A stretch of 64,000 nt of DNA from Arthrobacter sp. StoSoilB20 (GTDB lineage: Bacteria; Actinomycetota; Actinomycetes; Actinomycetales; Micrococcaceae): contig NZ_AP024651.1 of NCBI RefSeq assembly GCF_019977295.1, positions 1,736,001 through 1,800,000 on the forward strand, given 5' to 3'. Below are positions 26,916-36,033 of the stretch, one piece after another; the stretch's first letter is position 1; every line of letters starts with the position of its first letter. The notes under the pieces were generated by a model. That model did not search any database. It was not told the DNA's origin and saw only the letters and a list, made by a program, of their open reading frames with translations. The translations under genes and the position numbers were made by a program.

Positions 26916-27182
26916 TTAACCGCCCGCGAAGGGCGGCAGGACGTCGATGACATCCTGGGCTCCCAGTGGTGCTGAACGGTCCCGCACCGCCACCTCATTG
27001 CGGAGGAAACTGCTCCGGGCCACGATGCGCTCCAGCGGGGGAGTCCCTTCCGGGGGCAGCGGACGTTCGACGGCGAGGGCGGCTTCCAGGAGCGCTTCCA
27101 GGCTGGTGCCTTCCGGGAGGAGGTGCACTTCTTCTTCGACCCCTGCGGCCGCGCGTGCGGCAGCGAAGTAACGGACAAGCAA
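26916..27182 (-). CDS. moaD: Molybdopterin synthase small subunit / MoaD-ThiS sulfur carrier
   Basis: An 88-residue ubiquitin-like sulfur carrier. The fold starts MLVRYFAAARAAAGVEEEVHL and ends VIDVLPPFAGG with the C-terminal diglycine that is thiocarboxylated. It donates sulfur to MoaE (34764) to make molybdopterin. The TTG at 27182 is supported by GGAGG eight bases upstream and by the family N-terminus. It lies four bases after moaA on the same strand. Confidence 0.9.
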   Translation of the reverse strand: MLVRYFAAARAAAGVEEEVHLLPEGTSLEALLEAALAVERPLPPEGTPPLERIVARSSFLRNEVAVRDRSAPLGAQDVIDVLPPFAGG

Positions 27183-27186
27183 GGAT

Positions 27187-28326
27187 TCAGCCTCCGATTG
27201 CGCTCATGCTGCGGTCCGGCTGGACAAAGTCCGCTGCGCCGAGACCAGTGTGGTCCATGCCGTGGGCTTTGGACTTGACCCACATCGCGTCCTGCCAACG
27301 TTCCGCCAGTTGCTGATCCGTGGCCCCGCCACGGAGCAATGCCAGGAGGTCGAATTCCTCGCGGGAGAAGAGGCAGCTCATGATCTTGCCCTCGGCGGTG
27401 ATGCGGGTGCGGCGGCAGTCGGCGCAGAAAGGTTCGGTGACTGAGGCGATGATGCCGACTGTACCAAGTACCGGACCGGTGGCTTCACCCGACGCCGTGT
27501 CCCGGCGTCGTACTTCGAATCGCTCGGCGGGTGCGCCGTCCCGTTCCCGGGGGTCCCGGCCCAGCACGAAGTCGCGGGAAACCAGTTCGCGGATTTCCGC
27601 GGCCGTGATCATATTGCGACGCGTCCATCCGTGATCGGCGTCCAAGGGCATTTGTTCAATGAAACGGAGCTCATAGCCGCGGTCCAACGCCCAGGCCAGC
27701 AGGTCCGGTGATTCGGCGTCGTTGATTCCGCGCATCAGCACTGCGTTCAACTTGACCGGCCCCAAGCCGGCTGCCCAAGCGGCGTCGACACCGGCCAGGA
27801 CGCGATCCAGGAAGGGCCGGCGCGTGAGTTGGGTAAAGGTTTCCTCGTGCAAGGAGTCGAGCGAGACGTTGATCCTGGTCAGGCCTGCAGCCTTCAGCGC
27901 CGCCGCTTTTTTGTCCAGACCAACGCCGTTGGTGGTCATGGAGATGGGAAGGTCCGGATGATCGGTGCGGATTCCGGAAATAATGTCCACCAAGTCAGCG
28001 CGGACCAAGGGCTCGCCGCCGGTGAGCCGGAGTTCGCGAACGCCCAGAGAGTCAACACCGATGCGGACGATCCTGACGATCTCGTCCCTGGTCATCACGG
28101 CCTGTTTGGAGAGCCATTCCAGGCCCTCGGCCGGCATGCAGTAGGTGCAGCGCAGGTTGCATTTGTCCGTCAGGGACAGGCGCATATCGGTAGCCCGCCG
28201 GCCATATCGGTCCCACAGGCCCGCAGGCGTTCCCGCTGGCCGCGGCGGCGGTACGGGGACGCCACTTTCCTTGCTGCCGGCGGCGCCTGCCGGAGGGGGC
28301 ACCGGCATTCCCAGCTGAACACTCAT
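27187..28326 (-). CDS. moaA: GTP 3',8-cyclase (radical SAM)
   Basis: A 379-residue radical SAM enzyme for the first step of molybdenum-cofactor synthesis. The SAM cluster is CNLRCTYC (C56, C60, C63); the second cluster is in EPFCADCRRTRI and KIMSC. The C-terminal Gly-Gly needed for activity is present. The first 35 residues are a Pro-rich extension. The ATG at 28326 has TAGCCT (28333-28338) six bases upstream, so it is probably leaderless. It forms an operon with moaD and is divergent from the response regulator. Confidence 0.95.
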   Translation of the reverse strand: MSVQLGMPVPPPAGAAGSKESGVPVPPPRPAGTPAGLWDRYGRRATDMRLSLTDKCNLRCTYCMPAEGLEWLSKQAVMTRDEIVRIVRIGVDSLGVRELRLTGGEPLVRADLVDIISGIRTDHPDLPISMTTNGVGLDKKAAALKAAGLTRINVSLDSLHEETFTQLTRRPFLDRVLAGVDAAWAAGLGPVKLNAVLMRGINDAESPDLLAWALDRGYELRFIEQMPLDADHGWTRRNMITAAEIRELVSRDFVLGRDPRERDGAPAERFEVRRRDTASGEATGPVLGTVGIIASVTEPFCADCRRTRITAEGKIMSCLFSREEFDLLALLRGGATDQQLAERWQDAMWVKSKAHGMDHTGLGAADFVQPDRSMSAIGG

Positions 28327-28460
28327 AAATTCAGGCTACGCCACCGTGGCGGGTTCAGTGACACCGATTACAGTCATACAGTTCTTACGGATTCCATACA
28401 CTAGCGCCGCGGAACCCCGGATCGGGTGCTGTGCGCGGCCGGCAAACCTATGCTGAAAGC

Positions 28461-29249
28461 GTGACCACACCTACGGCATCATCAACGGAACCAGGGAATC
28501 GCCGCATCCTCCTGGTCGAAGACGAACAGACCATCGCCGATGTGGTCCGCGACTACCTGTTGCAGGCGGGCTTCCAAGTGGATATGGCCGGTGATGGGTT
28601 CACCGCACTGGAACTGGCAGCCGAGCGCCAGCCCGACCTTGTGATCCTGGACCGGATGTTGCCTGGACTGGACGGCGTTGAAGTGTGCCGGCGGCTCCGC
28701 CGAACCATGAGCGTACCGGTCATCATGGTCACGGCTTTGGGGACCGAAGATGACAGGATCCTGGGCTTGGAGATGGGGGCCGATGACTATGTCACCAAGC
28801 CCTTCTCGCCACGGGAACTGGTCCTGAGGGTGAAATCGGTGCTCCGGCGAAGCATCAAGGAGTTCACGCCGGAACCGCCGGTGGAAGCTGCTGGGCTCGA
28901 ACTGGATCCCGCATCCCGGACGGTCACGCACCATGGAGTTCTGCTGGCGTTGACAGTCCGCGAATTTGATCTCCTGGCTTTCCTGATGCGGCGTCCCAAC
29001 CAGGTTTTCAGCCGGGAGGAACTCATCAAAGCCGTGTGGGGCTGGGACTTCGGCGACCTCTCGACCGTTACCGTGCACGTGCGCCGTCTTCGGGAAAAGA
29101 TTGAAGCCAACCCCACCAAACCGGAACTGCTAAAAACGGTCTGGGGCGTGGGGTACCGTTTCGATTCCGGCGCCGGCCAGGTTGCGGGCAGCTCCGACAT
29201 AGTTGCCGGCCCTACCGATACAGGGGAGGAGGGCCATGGAGGGCAGTGA
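28461..29249 (+). CDS. OmpR-family response regulator
   Basis: A 262-residue two-domain regulator. The receiver has the acidic pair D21/E22 (LLVEDEQ), phospho-acceptor D64 (LVILDRMLPGLDG), a threonine in VMVTALG and the lysine in VTKPFSP. The C-terminal winged helix ends KTVWGVGYRFD. GTG 28461 has TATGCT (28449-28454) six bases upstream and is probably leaderless. It overlaps the kinase gene by 14 bases. Given the operon, it may control molybdoenzyme production, possibly in response to a redox or sulfur signal (inference). Confidence 0.92.
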   Translation: MTTPTASSTEPGNRRILLVEDEQTIADVVRDYLLQAGFQVDMAGDGFTALELAAERQPDLVILDRMLPGLDGVEVCRRLRRTMSVPVIMVTALGTEDDRILGLEMGADDYVTKPFSPRELVLRVKSVLRRSIKEFTPEPPVEAAGLELDPASRTVTHHGVLLALTVREFDLLAFLMRRPNQVFSREELIKAVWGWDFGDLSTVTVHVRRLREKIEANPTKPELLKTVWGVGYRFDSGAGQVAGSSDIVAGPTDTGEEGHGGQ

Positions 29250-30735
29250 GCTCTGGACCATCCTGGCGTGGGTGCTGTTCTGGGCCGTCCTCATCGGCGC
29301 AGCCACCTTGCTCAGCCTGCGCCTGCTGCGGCGGGCATCTGTCCTGGCGCAGATCTGCCTGGTGGTGGTGGCTACAGTGGCAGTCCTGGTAGCTGGCATG
29401 GTCAGCGCCTTCAATGCCATGTTCATCTCCGCGAGGGACCTGGAAGTCATGTGGTACATCCTGGCCATGGCCTCAGCCGTAGCTGTAGCACTGTCCCTGA
29501 TGTTGGGCGCCGGCGTGTCCCGGAATGCGGCCCGGTTGGTGGATGCCGCGCGGCGGCTAGGCCGTGGAGAAACCCTTGACCATGCAGGAGAGGGGCGGGG
29601 AACCGCTCCAGCCATGACGTCCGAACTTGCCGAACTGGCCCAGGAGCTCGAAGCCAGCAGCCGGCGCCTCGCCGAGTCACGCGAACGCGAAGCCGCCATT
29701 GAGACTGCCCGGCGGGAGCTTGTGTCGTGGATTTCGCATGACCTCCGGACCCCGCTGGCCAGCATGCGTGCCATGACGGAGGCACTGGAAGACGGCATGG
29801 CGTCAGATGTCCCTGGCTATTACCGGAAAATCATCGGCCAGACCGAGCAGATGACCGCCATGGTCAACGACCTCCTCGAGTTGTCCAAGATCCAGGCCGG
29901 CACCCTGCGCCTTCGTGCGGAACCCCTGGACCTTTACGACCTCGTCAGTGATGCACTGTCCGATCTTGCGCCCTTGGCCGCCCAACGCGGCATCACGCTC
30001 GACGGCGGCGGGGACCGGGAGTGCATGGCAGTCGCCGACGGACCAAGCCTGGCCAGGGCCGTTCGGAACATCCTGCTCAACGCCATCACCTACAGCCGCC
30101 CGGGCACCGAAGTCCACGTCAGCGTCGGAAGGGGCAGCGTTGGAAGTGACAGCGTCGGAGAGGACAGCACGGCCCGGGAAGGCACGCAGAACGACTGGCG
30201 GGCAGTGGTTGCGGTACAGGATCAGTGCGGGGGCATTCCTGCCGAGGACCTGCCCCACCTGTTCGAGACGGGTTGGCAGAAAGATCCCGCCCGTGGAGCT
30301 GCTGAGGGGCTGCAAGGCAGCTACAGTGGTGCGGGCATCGGACTGAGCATGGTGGCGGGCATCGTCAAGGCCCACGGGGGATCGGTCACCGTAGAGAACG
30401 TCGACGGCGGTTGCCGGTTTGCGCTGTCCCTTCCCGCAGGCCCCCTTCCCGCAGGCCCCCTTCCCGCAGGCCCGCTCGCGGAGGGGCCGCTCACAGCAGC
30501 CCCTCCCGCCTCGGGTTCGAATCCGGCTGTTGCACCTCAGGCTGACGCGCTTCAAGACGCGCTTCAAGCTGTTCCATCTCAAGCTGTGCCGCTTCAAGCT
30601 GTTCCATCTCAAGCTGACCGGCTTCAAGCTGACCAGGGTCCGGCCGCATTCCTTCCGGCGCGGGAGGTTCCGCCATCTTCCCTCCCGGTTTCGACCGGGA
30701 CTTCAACAGAGCAACGCCCAGGAGGCGACGCATGA
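29236..30735 (+). CDS. Sensor histidine kinase
   Basis: A 499-residue membrane kinase. Two or three N-terminal hydrophobic segments (ILAWVLFWAVLIGAATLL; CLVVVATVAVLVAGMVSA; MWYILAMASAVAVALSLML) enclose almost no extracytoplasmic domain, so it may sense within the membrane. The H-box is SWISHDLRTPL with H168; an N-box (RNILLNAITYS), a G1-type DQCGGI and a G2 GAGIGLSMVAG follow. The C-terminal 95 residues are low-complexity repeats. ATG 29236 follows GGGGAGGA and overlaps the regulator gene; its own stop overlaps the next gene (ATGA). Confidence 0.92.
   Translation: MEGSELWTILAWVLFWAVLIGAATLLSLRLLRRASVLAQICLVVVATVAVLVAGMVSAFNAMFISARDLEVMWYILAMASAVAVALSLMLGAGVSRNAARLVDAARRLGRGETLDHAGEGRGTAPAMTSELAELAQELEASSRRLAESREREAAIETARRELVSWISHDLRTPLASMRAMTEALEDGMASDVPGYYRKIIGQTEQMTAMVNDLLELSKIQAGTLRLRAEPLDLYDLVSDALSDLAPLAAQRGITLDGGGDRECMAVADGPSLARAVRNILLNAITYSRPGTEVHVSVGRGSVGSDSVGEDSTAREGTQNDWRAVVAVQDQCGGIPAEDLPHLFETGWQKDPARGAAEGLQGSYSGAGIGLSMVAGIVKAHGGSVTVENVDGGCRFALSLPAGPLPAGPLPAGPLAEGPLTAAPPASGSNPAVAPQADALQDALQAVPSQAVPLQAVPSQADRLQADQGPAAFLPAREVPPSSLPVSTGTSTEQRPGGDA
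30428..30634 (+). repeat. Tandem repeats in the histidine kinase tail
   Basis: Two arrays occur. From 30428 three 15-base units containing CTTCCCGCAGGCC code for LPAGP. From 30549 to 30634 units containing TTCAAGCTG or TCTCAAGCTG code for QAVPSQAVPLQAVPSQADRL. Both lie after the ATPase domain and are in frame. Confidence 0.75.
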
Positions 30736-32468
30736 CCACGCCCAGCAGTATCGACAAGCCAGGCCAGTGGGAGGACGGGCAGGGACGCGCGGCGACCCCT
30801 GAGACCTCGGGCACGCCGGAAACCACAGGCACACAGGGACGCGCAGCGACCCGGGACACCGCAGGGACCCGGGACACCGCAGTCCCGTCCGGACCCCAAG
30901 CACAGAAGTCGCCGCGGGCCCGGCCCAATCCACGCCTGTGGGCTGCGGCGTCCGGCATCGCGGCCGGCGGCGCCGGGATCGCTGCGGGCGAGCTGACAGC
31001 TGGCCTGCTGAGTCCCTTGGTTTCTCCGGTCACTGCCTTGGGCGGTGCAGTGATCGACGCCGTCCCTCCGGGGGTCAAGGACCTCGCTGTACAGTTGTTC
31101 GGCACTGCGGACAAGATCGTATTGATCGCCTCGATCGGGATCGTCGCAGGGCTGCTGGCAGCACTGGCAGGTGTCCTGGAACGCCGCCGTACTGGCTGGG
31201 GCCTGGTGATGGCCGGAGTTGCCGGGGCGGCCGGCCTGACCGCCGTCGTTACCCGTGCCCAGGCGGGCCCGCAAGCGGCCCTGGCCCCTATCGTCGCGGC
31301 GATCGTTACCATGCTGCTGTTGCGGGCACTCGTCCGCCGGCTCGCCACCTGGATCCCTCCCGGTGCTGCACCGGCGCGCCAGGGTGACGATCCCGCGCCG
31401 CTGGCGCGGCGCAGCTTCCTTAATGCCCTCGCCGGAACCTCCCTTGCGGCCGCCGTGGCCGGAACCGTTACCGCCGTCCTCACCCGCGCAACCACCGTGG
31501 CGTCAGGTTTCCGGGAGTCCATGACCCTGCCGGAGCCAACAACGCCGGCCCAGGCAATACCCGCCGGCGCCTCGCTGTCGGTGGACGGTATCAGCCCGCT
31601 GGTGACCCCCAACGCCGATTTCTACAGGATTGACACTGCACTGACCGTCCCTGCCATCGACCCGCCTGCCTGGAAGCTCAAGGTCACCGGGATGGTGGAA
31701 AACGAGGTCGAACTTGATTTCGCCACGCTTCTCTCCAAACCCATGACGGAGCGTCACATCACCATCGCCTGCGTGTCCAACAACGTAGGTGGAGACCTGA
31801 TCGGCAACGCACTCTGGTTGGGCTGGCCGGTCAGGGAGCTTCTCGCCATGGCCCGGCCCAAGGCGGGCGCGGACATGGTGCTGAGCACCAGCAACGACGG
31901 CTGGACAGCGAGCACCCCTTTGGAGGCGTTGACGGACAACCGTGATGCAATGCTCGCCGTGGGCATGAACGGCGAGCCGCTTCCCTTGGAACACGGCTTC
32001 CCTGTGCGCATGATCGTCCCCGGACTCTACGGATTCGTTTCGGCCACCAAGTGGCTGACCGAACTGAAAGTCACACGCTTCGCCGACGATACCGCCTACT
32101 GGACTCCCCGCGGCTGGAGTGATCGGGGTCCCATCAAAACGCAGTCCCGCATCGATGTTCCCCGCAGCGGAAGGACTGTCCAAGCAGGAACGGTGCAGTT
32201 TGGAGGCGTGGCCTGGGCCCAGCACCGGGGAGTCAGCCGGGTGGAGCTTCGGCTCAACCGTGGGCCCTGGAAGCAGGCCACACTGGCCGGCGGGATTTCA
32301 ACCGACACCTGGTACCAGTGGCAACTGGGCGTTGACCTCACTCCCGGCGACTACGAGGTACAAGTGCGGGCCACCGACTCCACGGGCCAACCGCAGACCG
32401 AGGACAAAGCCCCCGTGGCTCCCGACGGCGCCACGGGCTACCACACCATCAACGTCAAGGTGGGATGA
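30732..32468 (+). CDS. Membrane-anchored sulfite-oxidase-family molybdoenzyme
   Basis: A 578-residue protein. A disordered repeat-rich N-terminus (about 1-65) is followed by four hydrophobic segments to about residue 210, then a twin-arginine motif RRSFLNALAG (R226, R227) leading a fifth segment. The catalytic domain (about 270-460) has the molybdenum-ligand cysteine in IACVSNNVGGDL (C347), and the C-terminal domain is the Mo-co dimerisation type. The family oxidises sulfite or reduces oxidised substrates; no heme domain is present. It starts inside the kinase stop (ATGA), so it is cotranslated with the two-component system. Confidence 0.88.
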   Translation: MTTPSSIDKPGQWEDGQGRAATPETSGTPETTGTQGRAATRDTAGTRDTAVPSGPQAQKSPRARPNPRLWAAASGIAAGGAGIAAGELTAGLLSPLVSPVTALGGAVIDAVPPGVKDLAVQLFGTADKIVLIASIGIVAGLLAALAGVLERRRTGWGLVMAGVAGAAGLTAVVTRAQAGPQAALAPIVAAIVTMLLLRALVRRLATWIPPGAAPARQGDDPAPLARRSFLNALAGTSLAAAVAGTVTAVLTRATTVASGFRESMTLPEPTTPAQAIPAGASLSVDGISPLVTPNADFYRIDTALTVPAIDPPAWKLKVTGMVENEVELDFATLLSKPMTERHITIACVSNNVGGDLIGNALWLGWPVRELLAMARPKAGADMVLSTSNDGWTASTPLEALTDNRDAMLAVGMNGEPLPLEHGFPVRMIVPGLYGFVSATKWLTELKVTRFADDTAYWTPRGWSDRGPIKTQSRIDVPRSGRTVQAGTVQFGGVAWAQHRGVSRVELRLNRGPWKQATLAGGISTDTWYQWQLGVDLTPGDYEVQVRATDSTGQPQTEDKAPVAPDGATGYHTINVKVG

Positions 32469-32532
32469 GGCCCTAGTCTGGGTAGGTCCGGAGAATTCCC
32501 GGTAGCAGGGATGTCACTACAGGAGGTTGTCC

Positions 32533-33753
32533 GTGCCCAGATCAGTCGCAAACCATCGCCAGGCAGTGGTGGAATTGCTGGCAGGCGTCGCCGCCGCCAA
32601 GGGCACCTGCAGGGTGCCATTGCTCGAAGCCCTGGGAAAGCCGCTCGCCGCGGACCTCTTCGCGCCCCTGTCCCTGCCGCCGTTCGACAACTCCCAGATG
32701 GACGGCTTTGCCGTTCGCTCGCAGGACATTCCCGGACAGGGCGCGGAACTCCGCGTAGCGGCTCCTGTCCCGGCCGGTGCGGCGCCGGCGGCCCTGAAGC
32801 CCGGCTTTGCCGCCCCCATCATGACCGGAGCAATGATTCCTGACGGGGCCGACGCCGTCGTGCCTGTCGAAAAGGCCAGCCCCGCGTCCTTTCCCGAGCC
32901 AAGCGACACGGATGCCGTCGTGGAGCTTCCCGCCGTGTCGCCCGGTACCTATGTGCGGAACAGCGGCAGCGACATCGAACACGGCGCACTTGCCTTGGCT
33001 GCCGGCACCCTGCTGGGACCGGCCCAGCTTGGCCTGTTGGCGGCCCTGGGCCTGGCAACGGTCGAGGTTCCCGAACCTCTGCGGGTCCTCCTGGTGACCA
33101 CCGGGGATGAGGTGGTGGAACCGGGGGAGGCGCTGACTGCCGGGAAGATCTTCGACTCCAACGGCACGCTGCTGGAGGCCTCCATGCGCCAAGCCGGCCT
33201 GGAGGTTGTCCGTTCCGGTATTTCAGATGACCATCCCTCCAGCCTTCTGTCGGTCCTTCAACATCACACCGGCGAGGCGGAGACTGCTGTGGACATCATT
33301 GTCACTACCGGGGGAGTGAGCAAAGGAGCCTACGAGGTGGTGCGACAGGCCATGGTGGGCCAGCCTGTCGATTTCGTCCCCGTTGCCATGCAGCCGGGCG
33401 GGCCGCAGGGCCTGGGAACCTTCAACGGCGTTCCCTTCCTTGGTTTTCCCGGGAATCCGGTCAGCTGCCTCGTCTCTTTCGAAATGTTCCTCCGGCCGGC
33501 ATTGTCGGAGGTCATGGGTACGCCGGCCCCCAGGACCGTCCAGGCGGCGCGCCTGGCTGCGCCGCTGACCTCGCCCGAAGGCAAGCACCAGGTCCGGCGC
33601 GGATCGGTGGCCGGCGATGGCACGGTCCACATGGAAGGTGGGGCCGGGTCCCATCTGGTGCATGCCTTGGCCCGCGCCAATGCGTTGATCCAGATACCCG
33701 CCGCCGTCACGGAACTCAACGCAGGAGCCGAAGTGGAAGTATGGATGCTGTGA
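32533..33753 (+). CDS. moeA: Molybdopterin molybdenumtransferase
   Basis: A 406-residue MoeA that inserts molybdate into adenylylated molybdopterin. Domain segments include [61 protein letters not shown] and [24 protein letters not shown] 32533 has AGGAGG six bases upstream; the TTG at 32527 would directly touch that site. It overlaps moaC by 13 bases. Confidence 0.94.
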   Translation: MPRSVANHRQAVVELLAGVAAAKGTCRVPLLEALGKPLAADLFAPLSLPPFDNSQMDGFAVRSQDIPGQGAELRVAAPVPAGAAPAALKPGFAAPIMTGAMIPDGADAVVPVEKASPASFPEPSDTDAVVELPAVSPGTYVRNSGSDIEHGALALAAGTLLGPAQLGLLAALGLATVEVPEPLRVLLVTTGDEVVEPGEALTAGKIFDSNGTLLEASMRQAGLEVVRSGISDDHPSSLLSVLQHHTGEAETAVDIIVTTGGVSKGAYEVVRQAMVGQPVDFVPVAMQPGGPQGLGTFNGVPFLGFPGNPVSCLVSFEMFLRPALSEVMGTPAPRTVQAARLAAPLTSPEGKHQVRRGSVAGDGTVHMEGGAGSHLVHALARANALIQIPAAVTELNAGAEVEVWML

Positions 33754-34280
33754 ATGAAACTCCCGGGACAAGAACAGAGCACGACGGCGGGCTGACGCAC
33801 CTCCGGCAGGACGGCACCGCACAAATGGTTGATGTGTCGGCGAAGGCAGTTACCACCCGCCAGGCCACCGCAACGGCAACGGTCCGCACCAGCGGGCAAG
33901 TGATGGCGCTCCTTGGTGCCGGCGAGTTGCCCAAAGGTGACGCGCTCGCCGTGGCCCGGGTGGCAGGAATCATGGCGGCGAAGAAGACTCCGGAGCTGAT
34001 CCCGTTGTGCCACCCGTTGCCGATTTCCAAGGTAACGGTGGATTTCGACCTCGGTGCTGACGCAGTGAACATTGTGGCTACCGTCAAGACCAAGGGCGTC
34101 ACCGGCGTCGAAATGGAGGCCCTGACAGCGGCGTCGGTGGCGGCCCTGAGTGTCTACGACATGATCAAGGCCGTGGATAAGCACGCAGTGCTGACCGACA
34201 TCCGCGTGCTCGCCAAAAGCGGTGGCAAGAGCGGCGACTGGGACGATTCCGGGGAACCTCTCCAGGAGGCCGGCGAATGA
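33741..34280 (+). CDS. moaC: Cyclic pyranopterin monophosphate synthase
   Basis: A 179-residue protein that acts after MoaA. It carries the family blocks [35 protein letters not shown] and [20 protein letters not shown] with the catalytic lysine in MIKAVDK. The first 17 residues before LTHLRQDG are a short extension; GTG 33750 is another possible start. It overlaps moeA upstream and mog downstream (ATGA). Confidence 0.94.
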   Translation: MDAVNETPGTRTEHDGGLTHLRQDGTAQMVDVSAKAVTTRQATATATVRTSGQVMALLGAGELPKGDALAVARVAGIMAAKKTPELIPLCHPLPISKVTVDFDLGADAVNIVATVKTKGVTGVEMEALTAASVAALSVYDMIKAVDKHAVLTDIRVLAKSGGKSGDWDDSGEPLQEAGE

Positions 34281-34774
34281 GCGCTTGTGAACCGAACAGT
34301 GTCCGGAAGGCCGGCGTCGTGATCGCCTCCACCCGCGCCGCAGCCGGAATCTACGCGGACGAGACCGGGCCCATTATCCTGGACTGGCTCAATGAACATG
34401 GGTTCCAAACCTTTCCCACCATGGTGGTTCCGGACGGAGAACCCGTGGGCGCTGCCCTGAGGGCGCTCCTGACCCAGGACCCCGCCGTCGTCATCACCAG
34501 CGGCGGAACAGGACTCAGCCCGGATGACATGACACCGGAAATGACGCTTCCGCTCCTGGACCGGGAAATACCGGGCATCATGGAAGGAATCCGGCGCGCG
34601 GGTGCTGCGAAAACCCCCATGGCCATGCTGAGCCGTGGCCACGCGGGAGCCGCGGGGAAGACGTTCATCATCAACCTGCCGGGATCCCCGAAAGGGGTTA
34701 TGGATGGGCTTGCCGTCCTGGACCCGGTCATTGGGCACTTATGCGAACAACTGGAAGGCAGCCATGGGCACTGA
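34277..34774 (+). CDS. mog: Molybdopterin adenylyltransferase (MoaB/Mog type)
   Basis: A 165-residue protein of the MoCF-binding fold that adenylylates molybdopterin before MoeA acts. Motifs are [28 protein letters not shown] and [17 protein letters not shown] 34277 overlaps the moaC stop. The symbol could equally be moaB; the activity is the same class. Confidence 0.9.
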   Translation: MSACEPNSVRKAGVVIASTRAAAGIYADETGPIILDWLNEHGFQTFPTMVVPDGEPVGAALRALLTQDPAVVITSGGTGLSPDDMTPEMTLPLLDREIPGIMEGIRRAGAAKTPMAMLSRGHAGAAGKTFIINLPGSPKGVMDGLAVLDPVIGHLCEQLEGSHGH

Positions 34775-35219
34775 AACAGACTTCGAAGTAGTCAGCGCGG
34801 TCCTCAGCGCCGAACCAATCTCCGTTGACCAAGCCATCGCGGCTGTTGAATCGGACACCGCCGGTGCGGTAGTCAGCTTCAGTGGTGTGGTGCGGAACCA
34901 CGATTCCGGCAAAGCGGTGGACCGGCTCAGTTACAGCGCCCATCCCACGGCGCACCAGGTCATGTCCGACGTCGTGGCACAGCTGGTGGCCGAACACTCA
35001 GGCGAAGCCGATCAACCGGTTCGGATCTGGGCGGCACACCGCATCGGAATGCTCCAGATAGGCGACCCGGCACTGGTGTGTGCCGTCGCAGCGGCGCACC
35101 GGGGGCAGGCGTTTGCCGTCTGTGCCGAGCTGGTGGACAGGGTCAAGGCGCAGGTGCCCATCTGGAAGGAACAGTTCTTTTCCGATGGCACCGTTGAGTG
35201 GGTTGGCGCGGGAGAGTAG
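34764..35219 (+). CDS. moaE: Molybdopterin synthase catalytic subunit
   Basis: A 151-residue MoaE that, with the thiocarboxylated MoaD, adds the dithiolene sulfurs. Family blocks are AGAVVSFSGVVRNHDSGK, LSYSAHPTAHQVM, AAHRIGMLQIGDPAL and the catalytic-lysine segment VDRVKAQVPIWKEQFF. The ATG at 34764 overlaps mog by 11 bases, ending the cofactor operon. Its partner moaD lies 7.6 kb away on the other strand. Confidence 0.94.
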   Translation: MGTETDFEVVSAVLSAEPISVDQAIAAVESDTAGAVVSFSGVVRNHDSGKAVDRLSYSAHPTAHQVMSDVVAQLVAEHSGEADQPVRIWAAHRIGMLQIGDPALVCAVAAAHRGQAFAVCAELVDRVKAQVPIWKEQFFSDGTVEWVGAGE

Positions 35220-35270
35220 CCCCGGGTCACGGTTCCTGCCGGGCCCCGGCCCGGCGGTAGGGTTAACGGC

Positions 35271-36029
35271 ATGACCGAACAACTTGCTGTTGCAGTGCTG
35301 GGCGCCAACGGGCGCATGGGAAGTGAAGCCGTTAAAGCTGTGGAAGCAGCTGATGACATGAAGCTCGTAGCCGCCCTGGGCCGCGGCGATTCCCTGGAAA
35401 CCCTGCTCGACGCCGGTGCGCAGTATGTTGTTGACCTCACCGTTCCGGATACTACCGAGGCCAACGTCCGGTTCGCCGTCGAGCACGGGATGCACGCCGT
35501 TGTGGGCACTACCGGCTGGAACGCGGACAAGCTGGACTCCCTTCGCGCATTATTGGAACAGAAGCCGGGCACCGGCGTCCTGATCGCCCCCAACTTTGCC
35601 CTGGGCTCCGTGCTGGCTTCTGCGTTTGCCGCCAAGGCGTCCCAGTATTTCGAGTCCGTTGAAATCATCGAACTGCACCACCCGAACAAGGTGGATGCTC
35701 CCTCCGGCACGGCCGTTCGCACAGCGCAGCTGATCTCGGAGGCCCGTCGGGAAGCCGGGGTGCCGGCAAGTCCGGACGCCACGGAGACGTCCTTGGACGG
35801 GGCCAGGGGCTGTGATGTGGAGGGCGTCCGTGTCCACAGCGTCAGGCTCCGGGGTTTGGTAGCCCACCAGGAAGTCCTGTTTGGCGGCCCTGGTGAGCAA
35901 CTGACGTTGCGTCACGACTCCTTTGACCGGGCTTCGTTCATGCCCGGTGTCCTGCTGGGGCTGCGCAAAGTTGCAGCGAACCCCGGCCTCACTGTTGGCC
36001 TTGATGGTTATTTGGAGCTGGGACTTTAG
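35271..36029 (+). CDS. dapB: 4-hydroxy-tetrahydrodipicolinate reductase
   Basis: A 252-residue enzyme of lysine and diaminopimelate synthesis. The NAD(P)H motif is VLGANGRMG near residues 8-16, the catalytic segment is ELHHPNKVDAPSGTA, and the C-terminus ends GLDGYLEL. The promoter hexamer TAGGGT (35258-35263) lies seven bases before ATG, with no Shine-Dalgarno, so it is probably leaderless. dapA lies about 4 kb downstream, separated by accessory genes. Confidence 0.95.
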   Translation: MTEQLAVAVLGANGRMGSEAVKAVEAADDMKLVAALGRGDSLETLLDAGAQYVVDLTVPDTTEANVRFAVEHGMHAVVGTTGWNADKLDSLRALLEQKPGTGVLIAPNFALGSVLASAFAAKASQYFESVEIIELHHPNKVDAPSGTAVRTAQLISEARREAGVPASPDATETSLDGARGCDVEGVRVHSVRLRGLVAHQEVLFGGPGEQLTLRHDSFDRASFMPGVLLGLRKVAANPGLTVGLDGYLELGL

Positions 36030-36033
36030 GTTC

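Noticed and set aside
30505..30535. tRNA T-loop-like GGTTCGAATCC within the histidine kinase gene, suggestive of a tRNA or an attachment site
   Set aside because: No acceptor, D or anticodon stem can be formed around it, the T-stem arms do not pair, and the sequence lies in frame within the repeat-rich kinase tail.
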